Of a stretch of DNA of 64,000 bases, positions 9,276-17,934 are shown in pieces. How positions within the stretch are numbered: position 1 is the stretch's first letter; every line of letters begins with the position of its first letter. Under the pieces are notes generated by a model. That model saw nothing but the letters and a program-made list of their open reading frames with translations. It ran no database searches and was not told the origin of the DNA. The position numbers were made by a program, and so were the translations under genes. This DNA is from Streptococcus equinus (GTDB taxonomy: Bacteria; Bacillota; Bacilli; Lactobacillales; Streptococcaceae). Where the stretch lies: contig NZ_FNKE01000001.1 of assembly GCF_900101445.1 (NCBI RefSeq), positions 1,054,001 to 1,118,000 of the forward strand, given 5' to 3'.

Positions 9276-9968
9276 TTAAGCTAATTTTTCAAGGAATGTC
9301 ATCAAGATTTTTGCTGATTGTTTACCAGCTTCCAAGATGAATTCGTCAAATGTAATGTTGGCATCGTGCGCAGCTGTATCTGACATAGCACGAACAACGA
9401 TAAATGGTTTGTGCAAATTGTGAGCAGCTTGCGCAATCGCAGCTCCTTCCATTTCAACAGCTTGAACTTCTGGGAAGCGTGCTTTAATCGCATCGATTTT
9501 ATCTTGCCCAGCAATAAATGAATCACCTGTCGCAATCAAACCAATTTTGCTATCAATGTTAGCTTCCGTTAACACTTGTTCAAATGTTTTAACAAAGTTT
9601 TGGTCTGATTCAAAATAAAGTGGTTGCGCAGCCATTTGACCGTAATCATAGCCAAAAGCTGTCACATCAACGTCGTGGTAGACTAATTTGTCAGCCACAA
9701 CAACGTCACCAATCTTCAAGCCAGGAGCTACTGCACCTGCTGAACCAGTATTAATCACAGCATCAACGCCAAAATGGTCAGAAAGAATGGCAACAGACAT
9801 AGCTGACATAACTTTACCAATACCTGATTGAACAAGGACAACTTGATGTTTTCCTAGCTTACCTTCGTAGTAAGTGTTTCCCAAAATGTCATGTTCTGTT
9901 TTGTCACCAAGATTTTCAACAAGAAGTTTTAATTCTTCTTCCATTGCTGCAATAATTCCAATTTTCAT
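9276..9968 (-). CDS. mtnN: 5'-methylthioadenosine/S-adenosylhomocysteine nucleosidase
   Basis: Cleaves adenine from MTA and SAH, feeding the methyl cycle and, with LuxS, autoinducer-2 synthesis. The 230-residue length is typical. The catalytic residues are in place: Glu in AAMEEEL at 10-13, the substrate motif VEMEGAAIAQ near 172-181, and Asp in SDTA near 197. The ATG at 9968 lacks a clear ribosome site. The gene lies 69 bp after macP on the same strand and ends the glmU-nudix-macP-mtnN series found in the same order in pneumococcus, where the gene is called pfs. Confidence 0.96.
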   Translation of the reverse strand: MKIGIIAAMEEELKLLVENLGDKTEHDILGNTYYEGKLGKHQVVLVQSGIGKVMSAMSVAILSDHFGVDAVINTGSAGAVAPGLKIGDVVVADKLVYHDVDVTAFGYDYGQMAAQPLYFESDQNFVKTFEQVLTEANIDSKIGLIATGDSFIAGQDKIDAIKARFPEVQAVEMEGAAIAQAAHNLHKPFIVVRAMSDTAAHDANITFDEFILEAGKQSAKILMTFLEKLA

Positions 9969-10037
9969 CTCAAAAATACAAGAGCAATACCAACTGTTAT
10001 TTCCAGAGTTATTACCCTTGCTTCTCCTTCTAATTTT

Positions 10038-10373
10038 TTATAGATTAAATACTGCGAAAAAGAGTGCAATCAATAAAATAACAACTACAAACATAATCAT
10101 GTTAAGTTTTCGTTGAAATTTACTGCGTTTCGCATTTTCAATTCGACGACTTTTGTAAACATGCTGATCGTCTTTTTTGCGGTCTTTCCATTTGTCCAAA
10201 ACACCTCGAGAGTCTTCATAATCCTCATATGGATCATAGCTAGTCAATGTATCATATTGGTCTGTTCGGATGACCTTCGTTTCTTCATCATCTTCTAAGT
10301 AATTATCGTCATAAAAGATTTCACCACGGTTAGCACGTTCGATTATCTCGTCTGTTAAAAGTGGTCTACCCAT
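10038..10373 (-). CDS. macP: MacP, membrane cofactor of class A penicillin-binding protein
   Basis: Single-pass membrane protein of 111 residues. It has an acidic cytoplasmic N-terminus (~1-85) and one transmembrane helix (~89-109) at the C-terminal end. Its position between a nudix gene and mtnN downstream of glmU, and the MGRPLLTDEII start, fit pneumococcal MacP, the activator of PBP2a. MacP is regulated by StkP phosphorylation of Thr32, and here residue 32 is a threonine (EETKVIR). Identification rests on synteny, topology and this residue, not on a search. A GGAGG site precedes the ATG, 4 bp after the nudix stop. Confidence 0.8.
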   Translation of the reverse strand: MGRPLLTDEIIERANRGEIFYDDNYLEDDEETKVIRTDQYDTLTSYDPYEDYEDSRGVLDKWKDRKKDDQHVYKSRRIENAKRSKFQRKLNMIMFVVVILLIALFFAVFNL

Positions 10374-10376
10374 TTT

Positions 10377-10925
10377 TTATCCTCCAAAATGCAGAGCATA
10401 ATATTGAAGGGCTATGATTGTTTTAGCATCTTCGATTGCTCCAGATTTGACCAAATCCATGCATTCTTGATAGCTTAACTCAAGAATTTCTAAAACTTCA
10501 TCATCATCTTGTGGTCGTGGATTTGGCACTTTTTGCAAATGAGTTGCTTGATAAAGCTTAATTTTTTCATTGCAAAAACCAATGGCAGTGTAAAACTCAT
10601 GAATTTGTTTTAACTCGCCAGAGTATCCTGTTTCCTCTTCTAATTCACGCGCAGCGGCATCTTGTTCAGAGCCGTTTTCACCAATTTCGAGCTTACCAGC
10701 AGGGATTTCATAAGAAACTTTTTCAATAGCCTTACGATATTGTTTAACCAGAATAATTTTATTCTCATCAGTTACAGCTAAAACCGCAACTGCTCCGCGG
10801 TGAAAAATCAATTCACGTTTGGCTTGTCCTAGATTATTTGGTAATTCAACATCATCGACAACAACTTTAATCACATGCCCATCAAAAATCTCTGTTCGCT
10901 TGAGCGTTTTTTCTTCAAAATCCAT
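10377..10925 (-). CDS. NUDIX hydrolase, ADP-ribose pyrophosphatase type
   Basis: Hydrolyses ADP-ribose-like nucleoside diphosphates. The Nudix box is complete around residues 90-112: GENGSEQDAAARELEEETGY continues to the EE pair. I start at the ATG at 10925 (182 residues) because an AGGGAG site sits 9-10 bases upstream. A TTG nine bases further upstream would overlap that site. The protein resembles YqkG/NudF. It is 3 bp before macP and about 185 bp after glmU on the same strand. Confidence 0.88.
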   Translation of the reverse strand: MDFEEKTLKRTEIFDGHVIKVVVDDVELPNNLGQAKRELIFHRGAVAVLAVTDENKIILVKQYRKAIEKVSYEIPAGKLEIGENGSEQDAAARELEEETGYSGELKQIHEFYTAIGFCNEKIKLYQATHLQKVPNPRPQDDDEVLEILELSYQECMDLVKSGAIEDAKTIIALQYYALHFGG

Positions 10926-11049
10926 ACTAAGCAATCTCCCTTAAAATATTTCCACATTAAATTTTACTACAAAGTCCCAAGAATTGCTATTCCAATACGC
11001 TTAAACTGCTGAAATATCCGTGAAATCTACTTAATTTTTCTAAAAAATA

Positions 11050-11083
11050 GAAAAAGAGGGTGAGCTTGTCATCCTCTTTTCAA
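11050..11083 (-). terminator. glmU terminator
   Basis: On the minus strand AAAAGAGG..CCTCTTTTT with an inner TGA/TCA pair, followed by TTTTTC, about 25 bp after the glmU stop. Confidence 0.75.
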
Positions 11084-11108
11084 ATGCCAAAAAGTTTAGC
11101 AAAAATGA

Positions 11109-12567
<1,459 letters not shown>

Positions 12568-12576
12568 ATTATATCA
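12568..12576 (-). promoter_or_regulatory. glmU promoter, extended -10
   Basis: TGATATAAT on the minus strand, with the -10 directly abutting the hairpin at 12503-12567. Predicted leader of roughly 65-70 bases. Confidence 0.55.
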
Positions 12577-12620
12577 CATTTACCGCCTCAAGGCTTAATT
12601 TTATAGCATCTGCACCTTAA

Positions 12621-13583
12621 CTACATGCTCTTAACAGCTTCGTCCAAAACTTCCATGACTAGACGGCTGTGGTCAAGTGCTAATTTTGTTGCTGCCATAT
12701 CTTTGTGTTCGATAATGGCTTGAAAGGCTACAAACTCATCATGCATACGATGATTTAAGGAATTTTCGTTAATCATTGTCATACTTTGACCGTTTAGAGC
12801 TAGGGACAATTCTGGCATACTATTAGTTGGTCCAAGTACAGCAATAGAGCCTTTATTTCCTTGGATAGTAGACTTGATGTCAGCACTACAATCTTTAGCA
12901 CCAATACAAGCAGCCTTGAAATGTCCATAATCCATAATCAAAATTCCTGAAGTGTCCACATCGCGTTCAACATTTGCCAAGTACTGAACTTTTTCAGGTT
13001 TACCAAACAAACCAACCACCAAGTGAATATTGTAAATATTTAAGTCACGAAGAGCTCCGCCACCTTTTGCTGGGTCAAAAGCTGGTGCAATTTCACCACG
13101 TTTAAAGGCATCGTAACGAGATGAATATTGTGAGTAATTGCACTCTACAATCTTGATTTCACCAAGTTTTGAAAGATTAGCTTTAATAGAAGCAAAATTG
13201 CCAAGGTATTGGTTGGTAATGGCTTCAAGTAAAATTCGATTTTCTTGCTCAGCTATTTTAGCCAAATCTTCGAACTCAGCCAAAGTAAGTGTAAACGGCT
13301 TTTCACAAATGACGTGCTTGCCAGCTAGCAAAGCTTTTTTAGCGTAGTCATAATGCAAGTGATTTGGAAGGGCAACATAAACCGTATCCACATCTGGATT
13401 TGCCAAAATGTTATCGTAGTCGCTGCTAGCTTGACTAATCGCATAAAGCTCAGCTAGTTTTTCAGCCTTTTCAATACTGCGAGGTGTAGATAAAATCGCT
13501 GATAATTCAATTCCATTAATTTCTTTTAAAACTGGTAAAACCTCTTCAACGATTTTTCCTGTTCCTAAAATAGCTAATTTCAT
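12621..13583 (-). CDS. Gfo/Idh/MocA-family oxidoreductase
   Basis: NAD(P)-dependent dehydrogenase of the Gfo/Idh/MocA family; the substrate cannot be told. The N-terminal Rossmann fold starts with LGTGKIVEEVLP (residues 5-16). The family motif ICEKPFTL sits near 92-99, giving the catalytic lysine. The C-terminal alpha/beta domain contains the GGGALRDLNIYNIH segment near 175-188. The length of 320 residues is usual. AGGAGG site before the ATG. It stands alone between glmU and an ASCH gene on the same strand. Confidence 0.9.
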   Translation of the reverse strand: MKLAILGTGKIVEEVLPVLKEINGIELSAILSTPRSIEKAEKLAELYAISQASSDYDNILANPDVDTVYVALPNHLHYDYAKKALLAGKHVICEKPFTLTLAEFEDLAKIAEQENRILLEAITNQYLGNFASIKANLSKLGEIKIVECNYSQYSSRYDAFKRGEIAPAFDPAKGGGALRDLNIYNIHLVVGLFGKPEKVQYLANVERDVDTSGILIMDYGHFKAACIGAKDCSADIKSTIQGNKGSIAVLGPTNSMPELSLALNGQSMTMINENSLNHRMHDEFVAFQAIIEHKDMAATKLALDHSRLVMEVLDEAVKSM

Positions 13584-13665
13584 GGATTTCCTCCTAATTA
13601 ATGTCTAAGCACAGTTTAACACATGTTCGTTTCTCAAACTGATACTATAACAAGTAATTGTCATA

Positions 13666-14109
13666 CTAAAGTGTGGGATAGACCACTTCAAATTCTTCAA
13701 GAACAATTTGGCTATCACCGTTAAATGTCAGACCGTATTCATTGTAATAAGGTTTGAAAAAGTTCTCGTGGACATCACGCCAATAAGCTAACGTTCTATC
13801 ACCTTCACCTTCTTTGAAAGCGTGCTCTGCTGACACCTGATTAAATGGCACAACAGAGACTTTCTTGATTTGAATGATACAAACTGCTTGGTCTTGACTG
13901 TCGAGAACCACATCATAAGACCCAACCTCAGGTAGCGGATCATTATCAACAGCGTATAAATCATAAGCCGACGCTGTCGCTGTTTTTGTTCCTTCAAGGA
14001 CTAGCTGCGCTAACAAATCAGCTTCTACTCCAAATTGCCAAGCATCAATATCATCTCCGATTGAAGGATTTATTTTTTTGTATTTATTCCAAAGTTCTTG
14101 TGCATTCAT
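13666..14109 (-). CDS. ASCH domain-containing protein
   Basis: Soluble protein of 147 residues with an ASCH domain, a small PUA-like beta-barrel thought to bind RNA or modified nucleotides. GTKTATASAY near 40-49 and VGSYDVVLD near 62-70 are typical. The ending WRDVHENFF then EEFEVVYP matches bacterial ASCH proteins; some related proteins act on acetylated cytidine, which I cannot assert here. CAGGAG site before the ATG. The gap to the downstream neighbour on this strand is about 80 bp. Confidence 0.85.
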   Translation of the reverse strand: MNAQELWNKYKKINPSIGDDIDAWQFGVEADLLAQLVLEGTKTATASAYDLYAVDNDPLPEVGSYDVVLDSQDQAVCIIQIKKVSVVPFNQVSAEHAFKEGEGDRTLAYWRDVHENFFKPYYNEYGLTFNGDSQIVLEEFEVVYPTL

Positions 14110-14211
14110 AAGCTTTCTCCTGTTCTTTTCTGTCTTACTTCAATTTACAAGTTCGACAGAGAGTAGCCTATGGTTTTCTCCTCTTCATTTTAGAAGTCTC
14201 CTTATCTCTAT

Positions 14212-14910
14212 TTATTTCAAACTCCAGCCGCCATCGATTTTGATGATTTCACCTTGCATAGATGTGGCTTTTCCTGATGCTAAAAATTCTGTCAAGTCAG
14301 CAATTTCTTCAGGCTGGCTCCAACGTCCAATTGGTGTTTCTTGGGCAACCCAGTCAGCTAAACCTCCTGGTTCAAAATCGCTAGCTGTCATGGCTGTTTT
14401 GACCGCACCTGGTGCGATACCAAACACTTGAATCTTGTCTTTAGCATAGTCAAGTGCAAGCTGGCGCGTGAAACCTGCAAGGGCATGCTTACTAGCTGTG
14501 TAAGCTGCTCCGCCCCCACCAGCAATAAATGAAGCAACCGAACACATGTTAATGATAATACCAGATTGTCTTTCAACCATTTTTGCCAAATAATGACGGG
14601 TGATTTTAACTGTCGCAAAGAAATTGGTCTGAAAAACACGTTCCAATTCGTCGTCTGATACTTCAAGCAAAGGCTTGTAAGCGTCGAGAATTCCAGCGGT
14701 GTTACATAAGATATCCACGTCAGATACAAAATCGTAGAGCGCAGCTAAATCCGTCGTCAAATCTAACTGTAGAAAATGAAAATTATCATCGTGAATCTCA
14801 GGCGCTTGCGACTTATCAACGCCGTATACCGCACAGCCATTTTCCAAAAAAAGTCGCGCTTGAGCAAGCCCAATTCCTGAGCTTACACCTGTGATAAGTA
14901 CTTTAGTCAT
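14212..14910 (-). CDS. Short-chain dehydrogenase/reductase
   Basis: NAD(P)-dependent SDR oxidoreductase of FabG type; substrate unknown. It has the dinucleotide motif TGVSSGIG near residues 7-14, CNTAG near 74-78, and the catalytic YTASK motif near 138-142, with a serine about 13 residues before it. I start at the ATG at 14910 (232 residues), which overlaps the end of the DUF2829 gene by 8 bp and implies translational coupling. A TTG at 14919 is the alternative. Likely two-gene unit with DUF2829. Confidence 0.9.
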   Translation of the reverse strand: MTKVLITGVSSGIGLAQARLFLENGCAVYGVDKSQAPEIHDDNFHFLQLDLTTDLAALYDFVSDVDILCNTAGILDAYKPLLEVSDDELERVFQTNFFATVKITRHYLAKMVERQSGIIINMCSVASFIAGGGGAAYTASKHALAGFTRQLALDYAKDKIQVFGIAPGAVKTAMTASDFEPGGLADWVAQETPIGRWSQPEEIADLTEFLASGKATSMQGEIIKIDGGWSLK

Positions 14911-15139
14911 GAACTTCAACCCAGTCAGTAGCTAGGACGTCACACGGAGTTGGTGACCACATTGAAAAACCTTCACCCTCGCCTGACACATTGATGAGGA
15001 AGTATGGTGTTACTGGAAGTGCCACACCATTTTGCTCGATGCTGTCAAAAAGCTGAACGTAATTTTCTGCTCCGCCCCAGCCAGTACGCACATATTTTTT
15101 CTTAGCCTTCAAACCAGGCAAAATTTCTTCAAAAGTCAT
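14903..15139 (-). CDS. DUF2829 / Tad2-like domain protein
   Basis: Protein of 78 residues made of a single DUF2829 domain. The N-terminal FEEILPGLKAKKKYVRTGW and C-terminal MWSPTPCDVLATDW are the two conserved blocks. The family is now named after Tad2, a phage protein that sequesters the signal molecule of Thoeris defence. Many members are chromosomal and of unknown role. GGAGAG site before the ATG. The stop overlaps the start of the SDR gene. No phage genes are nearby. Confidence 0.8.
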   Translation of the reverse strand: MTFEEILPGLKAKKKYVRTGWGGAENYVQLFDSIEQNGVALPVTPYFLINVSGEGEGFSMWSPTPCDVLATDWVEVHD

Positions 15140-15176
15140 TTTTTCTCTCCTTGATAATTAATACCACTAGTATACC

Positions 15177-15208
15177 AAAAAACGAGCCCTAAGGCTCGTT
15201 TGGGTTAT
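15177..15208 (-). terminator. Terminator, copy A of an exact 32-bp repeat
   Basis: Hairpin CGAGCC / GGCTCG with T-run on the minus strand, right after the stop of the membrane-protein gene. The 32 bases from the A-run through GTTTGGGTTAT are identical to 16467-16498. The repeat brings a second stop codon (TAATAA) here. Confidence 0.85.
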
Positions 15209-16035
15209 TATGATTGTTTAAACTTCAAAATATGTGATTGTTTTAAAAATAAAAGTATCCCAACACAAATCACAATGACTGGCAAATATTCTAAAAATAT
15301 ATTCTGAACTCTAGTTAAATTAATAATCATTCTTAAAGTTCCTGAAATGAAATATCCCACTATAATTGGAATAAAAGGCTTAAATAAAATCTTTTTGACT
15401 GATATATATATCGCAACTGCACTTAAAATTAAAGCTAAAATAACACTAAACAATGGAGAGAGAGTCAAACTACTTACTGTAACGACATTTTCGAATTCAT
15501 TTAGTAAGAAAACAATACCAACTATAAAAATTCCAAGCAGTGCATAAGTGGCTGAATTTAAGAACATATTCTTTCGGAAAGTGAAGTCATAAACACTTTT
15601 TTTATAAAAAAGAATAAAAATAGCTAAAATGACAGCACCAAAAATGATACTACTCAAATATTCAACGACATTAAATGAAACTGCCCCATTAGATGAGTAA
15701 TCACCTAAAAAGTGTCCATAACAAATAACTGTGAAGAGAAAGATAAAGAATTTTGCTATTGATACCTTCGAGGAAGCCTTTAAATTTTTAACGAGTTCAT
15801 CTACCATTTTCTTGGGATTATCTCCAAAAAACTCTTTAGCAGTTAATCCGTCTTTCTCAGCATCTTTAAGGTCAAGTGCCAATTGAAAAATAAGTTCACG
15901 AACTGCGTCTTCATCTCGTAAGATGGCAGAGTAGCGCATATAATCTTCAACTTTTTCAAAATATTCTTTGTCAAATTGCGAAAAACTCTCTACTACTTTT
16001 TGAGTTTCTTCGTAATAATTAATCATCTTTTCCAT
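15208..16035 (-). CDS. DUF1129-like membrane protein of a PadR cassette
   Basis: Membrane protein of about 275 residues. The cytoplasmic N-terminus (~1-90) is helical and acidic, and about six transmembrane helices follow (~95-270). It resembles DUF1129/DUF1700-type proteins, which usually sit directly after PadR regulators; function unknown. I prefer the ATG at 16035, 7 bases after a GAGGTG site, over one at 16041. The gene overlaps the end of padR by 17 bp, so the two are translated as a pair. Ends in tandem stop codons within the repeated terminator. Confidence 0.75.
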   Translation of the reverse strand: MEKMINYYEETQKVVESFSQFDKEYFEKVEDYMRYSAILRDEDAVRELIFQLALDLKDAEKDGLTAKEFFGDNPKKMVDELVKNLKASSKVSIAKFFIFLFTVICYGHFLGDYSSNGAVSFNVVEYLSSIIFGAVILAIFILFYKKSVYDFTFRKNMFLNSATYALLGIFIVGIVFLLNEFENVVTVSSLTLSPLFSVILALILSAVAIYISVKKILFKPFIPIIVGYFISGTLRMIINLTRVQNIFLEYLPVIVICVGILLFLKQSHILKFKQS

Positions 16036-16354
16036 TATCATTCACCTCTAATTCTGATACCTTAGAAACTAAATCATGCCACTCTTTCCAAAAATCACCC
16101 AAATATTCTTCACCTTTTTCCGTTATTTGGAAATATTTTCTTGGTGGACCATCTGGAGATGGTTTCATTTGTGATGAAATCATTTCTTTTTTCTCTAATT
16201 TTTGTAAAAGCGGATAAACCGTACCACCAACAATATTGACAAATCCAGCAGTTTTTAAGCGTTGTACCAATTCATAGCCATAGATTTCTTCTTTTGAAAT
16301 TATCTGTAAAACACATCCATCTAATACACCTTTTAAAAGTTGTGTCTCTCTCAT
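16019..16354 (-). CDS. PadR-family transcriptional regulator
   Basis: Winged-helix repressor of 111 residues. Features are the family start QLLKGVLDGCVLQII, the recognition helix region GTVYPLLQKLEKKEM and the wing GPPRKYFQITEKG. The C-terminal helix is for dimerisation. Such regulators generally autoregulate and control an adjacent membrane protein or transporter. The promoter at 16403-16431 is strong and carries a palindrome over its -35. Followed by an overlapping membrane-protein gene; the pair is flanked by an exact 32-bp repeat. Confidence 0.92.
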   Translation of the reverse strand: MRETQLLKGVLDGCVLQIISKEEIYGYELVQRLKTAGFVNIVGGTVYPLLQKLEKKEMISSQMKPSPDGPPRKYFQITEKGEEYLGDFWKEWHDLVSKVSELEVNDNGKDD

Positions 16355-16402
16355 CGTTCATCCTTTCACTAGTTTGTATTGCAAGTTACCTCTTATGCTC
16401 AC

Positions 16403-16436
16403 ATTATAATACTTTTTAACTAGTATGTAAAACATA
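16403..16436 (-). promoter_or_regulatory. padR promoter with candidate PadR operator
   Basis: -35 TTTACA (16426-16431), 17-base spacer, -10 TATAAT (16403-16408) on the minus strand. The palindrome TATGTAAAACATA (16424-16436) covers the -35. PadR operators are often ATGT/ACAT inverted repeats, so this is a likely autoregulatory site. Confidence 0.6.
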
Positions 16437-16466
16437 ATAGTGTTTTAAAAAGGAGTTTTTATTAAA

Positions 16467-16498
16467 AAAAAACGAGCCCTAAGGCTCGTTTGGGTTAT
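16467..16498 (-). terminator. Terminator of the MurM/MurN-like gene, copy B of the 32-bp repeat
   Basis: Same hairpin and T-run as copy A. The repeat includes the TAA stop codon of the transferase gene, so this is probably the original copy. Confidence 0.85.
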
Positions 16499-17727
16499 CG
16501 TCTTAAGATTTTCTTAGCAATTGCAATGATTTTATGCAGCATTGGTCGTGGGTAGTAGCGGAAAGTTCCCATTTTGCGGACAATGTAACCATTGAAGTTT
16601 TGTTTGAAACGAAGGACACCATCGCTACCATCAAAAATCCCTTGAATACCAAGGAAAGTATAGAAATTAATACCACGTTTCAGTGCTTCTGTCATCACAT
16701 GTTCTTGCAGAGCAACTGGGGCATAGAATTTGTTAAATTCAGTGTAGGAACCACTGAAAAGATAAACAGCTTCTTGTGGTGTGTAAACAAAGAGACTTCC
16801 TGCTAAGACCACGTCCTCTGAACCGTGTTTTTCAATCAAGGCTTTTGCTTCTTTTAGACGAACATCAAATGTCGCAATTTGTTTGTCCAATTGAGCTTTT
16901 TGCTTATTAACCTTGGCTGAGTTAACGCCATCAGCGATTTTTTGATTTAAAACAGCTAATTCTGCTGCAATCTTGTCATGACCTGCTTGCACATTTTTGA
17001 GATAATCTTGAAAATTAATCGTTGCAATCATGAACTCACAAGCCTCTCCAAAACTATCATAAAATGCTTCGTAATAATCTAAAGGCTTATCCGTGTATTC
17101 TCGTCTAGCAGAGGTTGACGCTGTGATTTCTTTAAAAATATACAATTCATCACGCTCTAGCTTGCGAACCTTGATACCAAACGTATTCGTCTTTTTAGCT
17201 AGAGGACGACCTTTTTTACTAAAGGATTTTGTCAGAGTTTCGGGTGTTAACCCTGATAAATCTTTTACGTAATGCCAATCAGGCTCACCACCAGGATAGC
17301 CAGTTTGTAAACCATCATAGTGGTAGCCAAACTCCGTCAAACAAGTGATTAGCTCAGGTTTTTCATCATCGTTGGGCTTACCATGACTGTCAAAACTTTG
17401 ATAGGTATCATAAGGTTTGACAACAAGTTCAAAAGCACCATTTTCCTTGGCATAACGTTTTAATTCCTTATAAAATTCAGAAAGGTAGCTTGGATTGGTT
17501 GAGGCTGGACCTGAATTAATTTCCATATGAAGTCCACCAGTCATCGGCATACTGTAAAGCACACCAGCTACTTGAATTGCGTCATCAGCTTTCAAGCCTA
17601 AAAATGTGATTTCAAAGCCACGTTTTTCAAGCAAATCAGCCATTTGCACCGATTGCATGAAAGAGCGTTCTTTAAAACGTGTGTCTAGTTTTTCATAATC
17701 TTCTCGTGATAAGATTTTTAATGTCAT
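16495..17727 (-). CDS. MurM/MurN-type (FemABX) aminoacyltransferase
   Basis: Adds amino acids from aminoacyl-tRNA to the lipid-linked peptidoglycan stem peptide, making the interpeptide branch. The 410-residue length equals that of pneumococcal MurN. Two GNAT-like domains are split by a long helical coiled-coil arm at ~245-300 (many K, Q, A, L), the mark of FemABX enzymes. Conserved segments include PLAKKTNTFGIKVRKL and YTEFNKFYAPVALQEH. Which of MurM or MurN it is, and which residue it adds, is not decidable here. The ribosome site before the ATG is weak. Downstream of metG on the same strand. Confidence 0.85.
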   Translation of the reverse strand: MTLKILSREDYEKLDTRFKERSFMQSVQMADLLEKRGFEITFLGLKADDAIQVAGVLYSMPMTGGLHMEINSGPASTNPSYLSEFYKELKRYAKENGAFELVVKPYDTYQSFDSHGKPNDDEKPELITCLTEFGYHYDGLQTGYPGGEPDWHYVKDLSGLTPETLTKSFSKKGRPLAKKTNTFGIKVRKLERDELYIFKEITASTSARREYTDKPLDYYEAFYDSFGEACEFMIATINFQDYLKNVQAGHDKIAAELAVLNQKIADGVNSAKVNKQKAQLDKQIATFDVRLKEAKALIEKHGSEDVVLAGSLFVYTPQEAVYLFSGSYTEFNKFYAPVALQEHVMTEALKRGINFYTFLGIQGIFDGSDGVLRFKQNFNGYIVRKMGTFRYYPRPMLHKIIAIAKKILRR

Positions 17728-17865
17728 TTCTTATTCTCGATTCTAAAAACGTTGTTGTTCAATGCGTCAGTAAATTTATCAAATGAAACTTAAGCGAAAA
17801 TTAACAGTCTTTTTTCAGAATTTCCTTTATCTTTTCAATTTTCTTTTCATTTGAGAGCAAGCTAA

Positions 17866-17912
17866 ATACCCAGTTCCTACAGTATAAAGCTACTGTGAGA
17901 ACTGAGTATTTT
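17866..17912. terminator. Long hairpin downstream of metG
   Basis: ATACCCAGTTC..GAACTGAGTAT with an inner ACAGTA/TACTGT stem. The T-run on the minus (metG) side is poor (ATTTAG) and better on the plus side (ATTTTTAAG). Termination of metG is likely but not certain. Confidence 0.5.
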
Positions 17913-17934
17913 TAAGTATTTATGCTAATAAAAA

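Noticed and set aside
15208-16498. PadR cassette as an insertion sequence or integron cassette
   Set aside because: No transposase, integrase or terminal inverted repeats; the flanking repeat is a terminator. Recombination at the terminator is the simpler reading.
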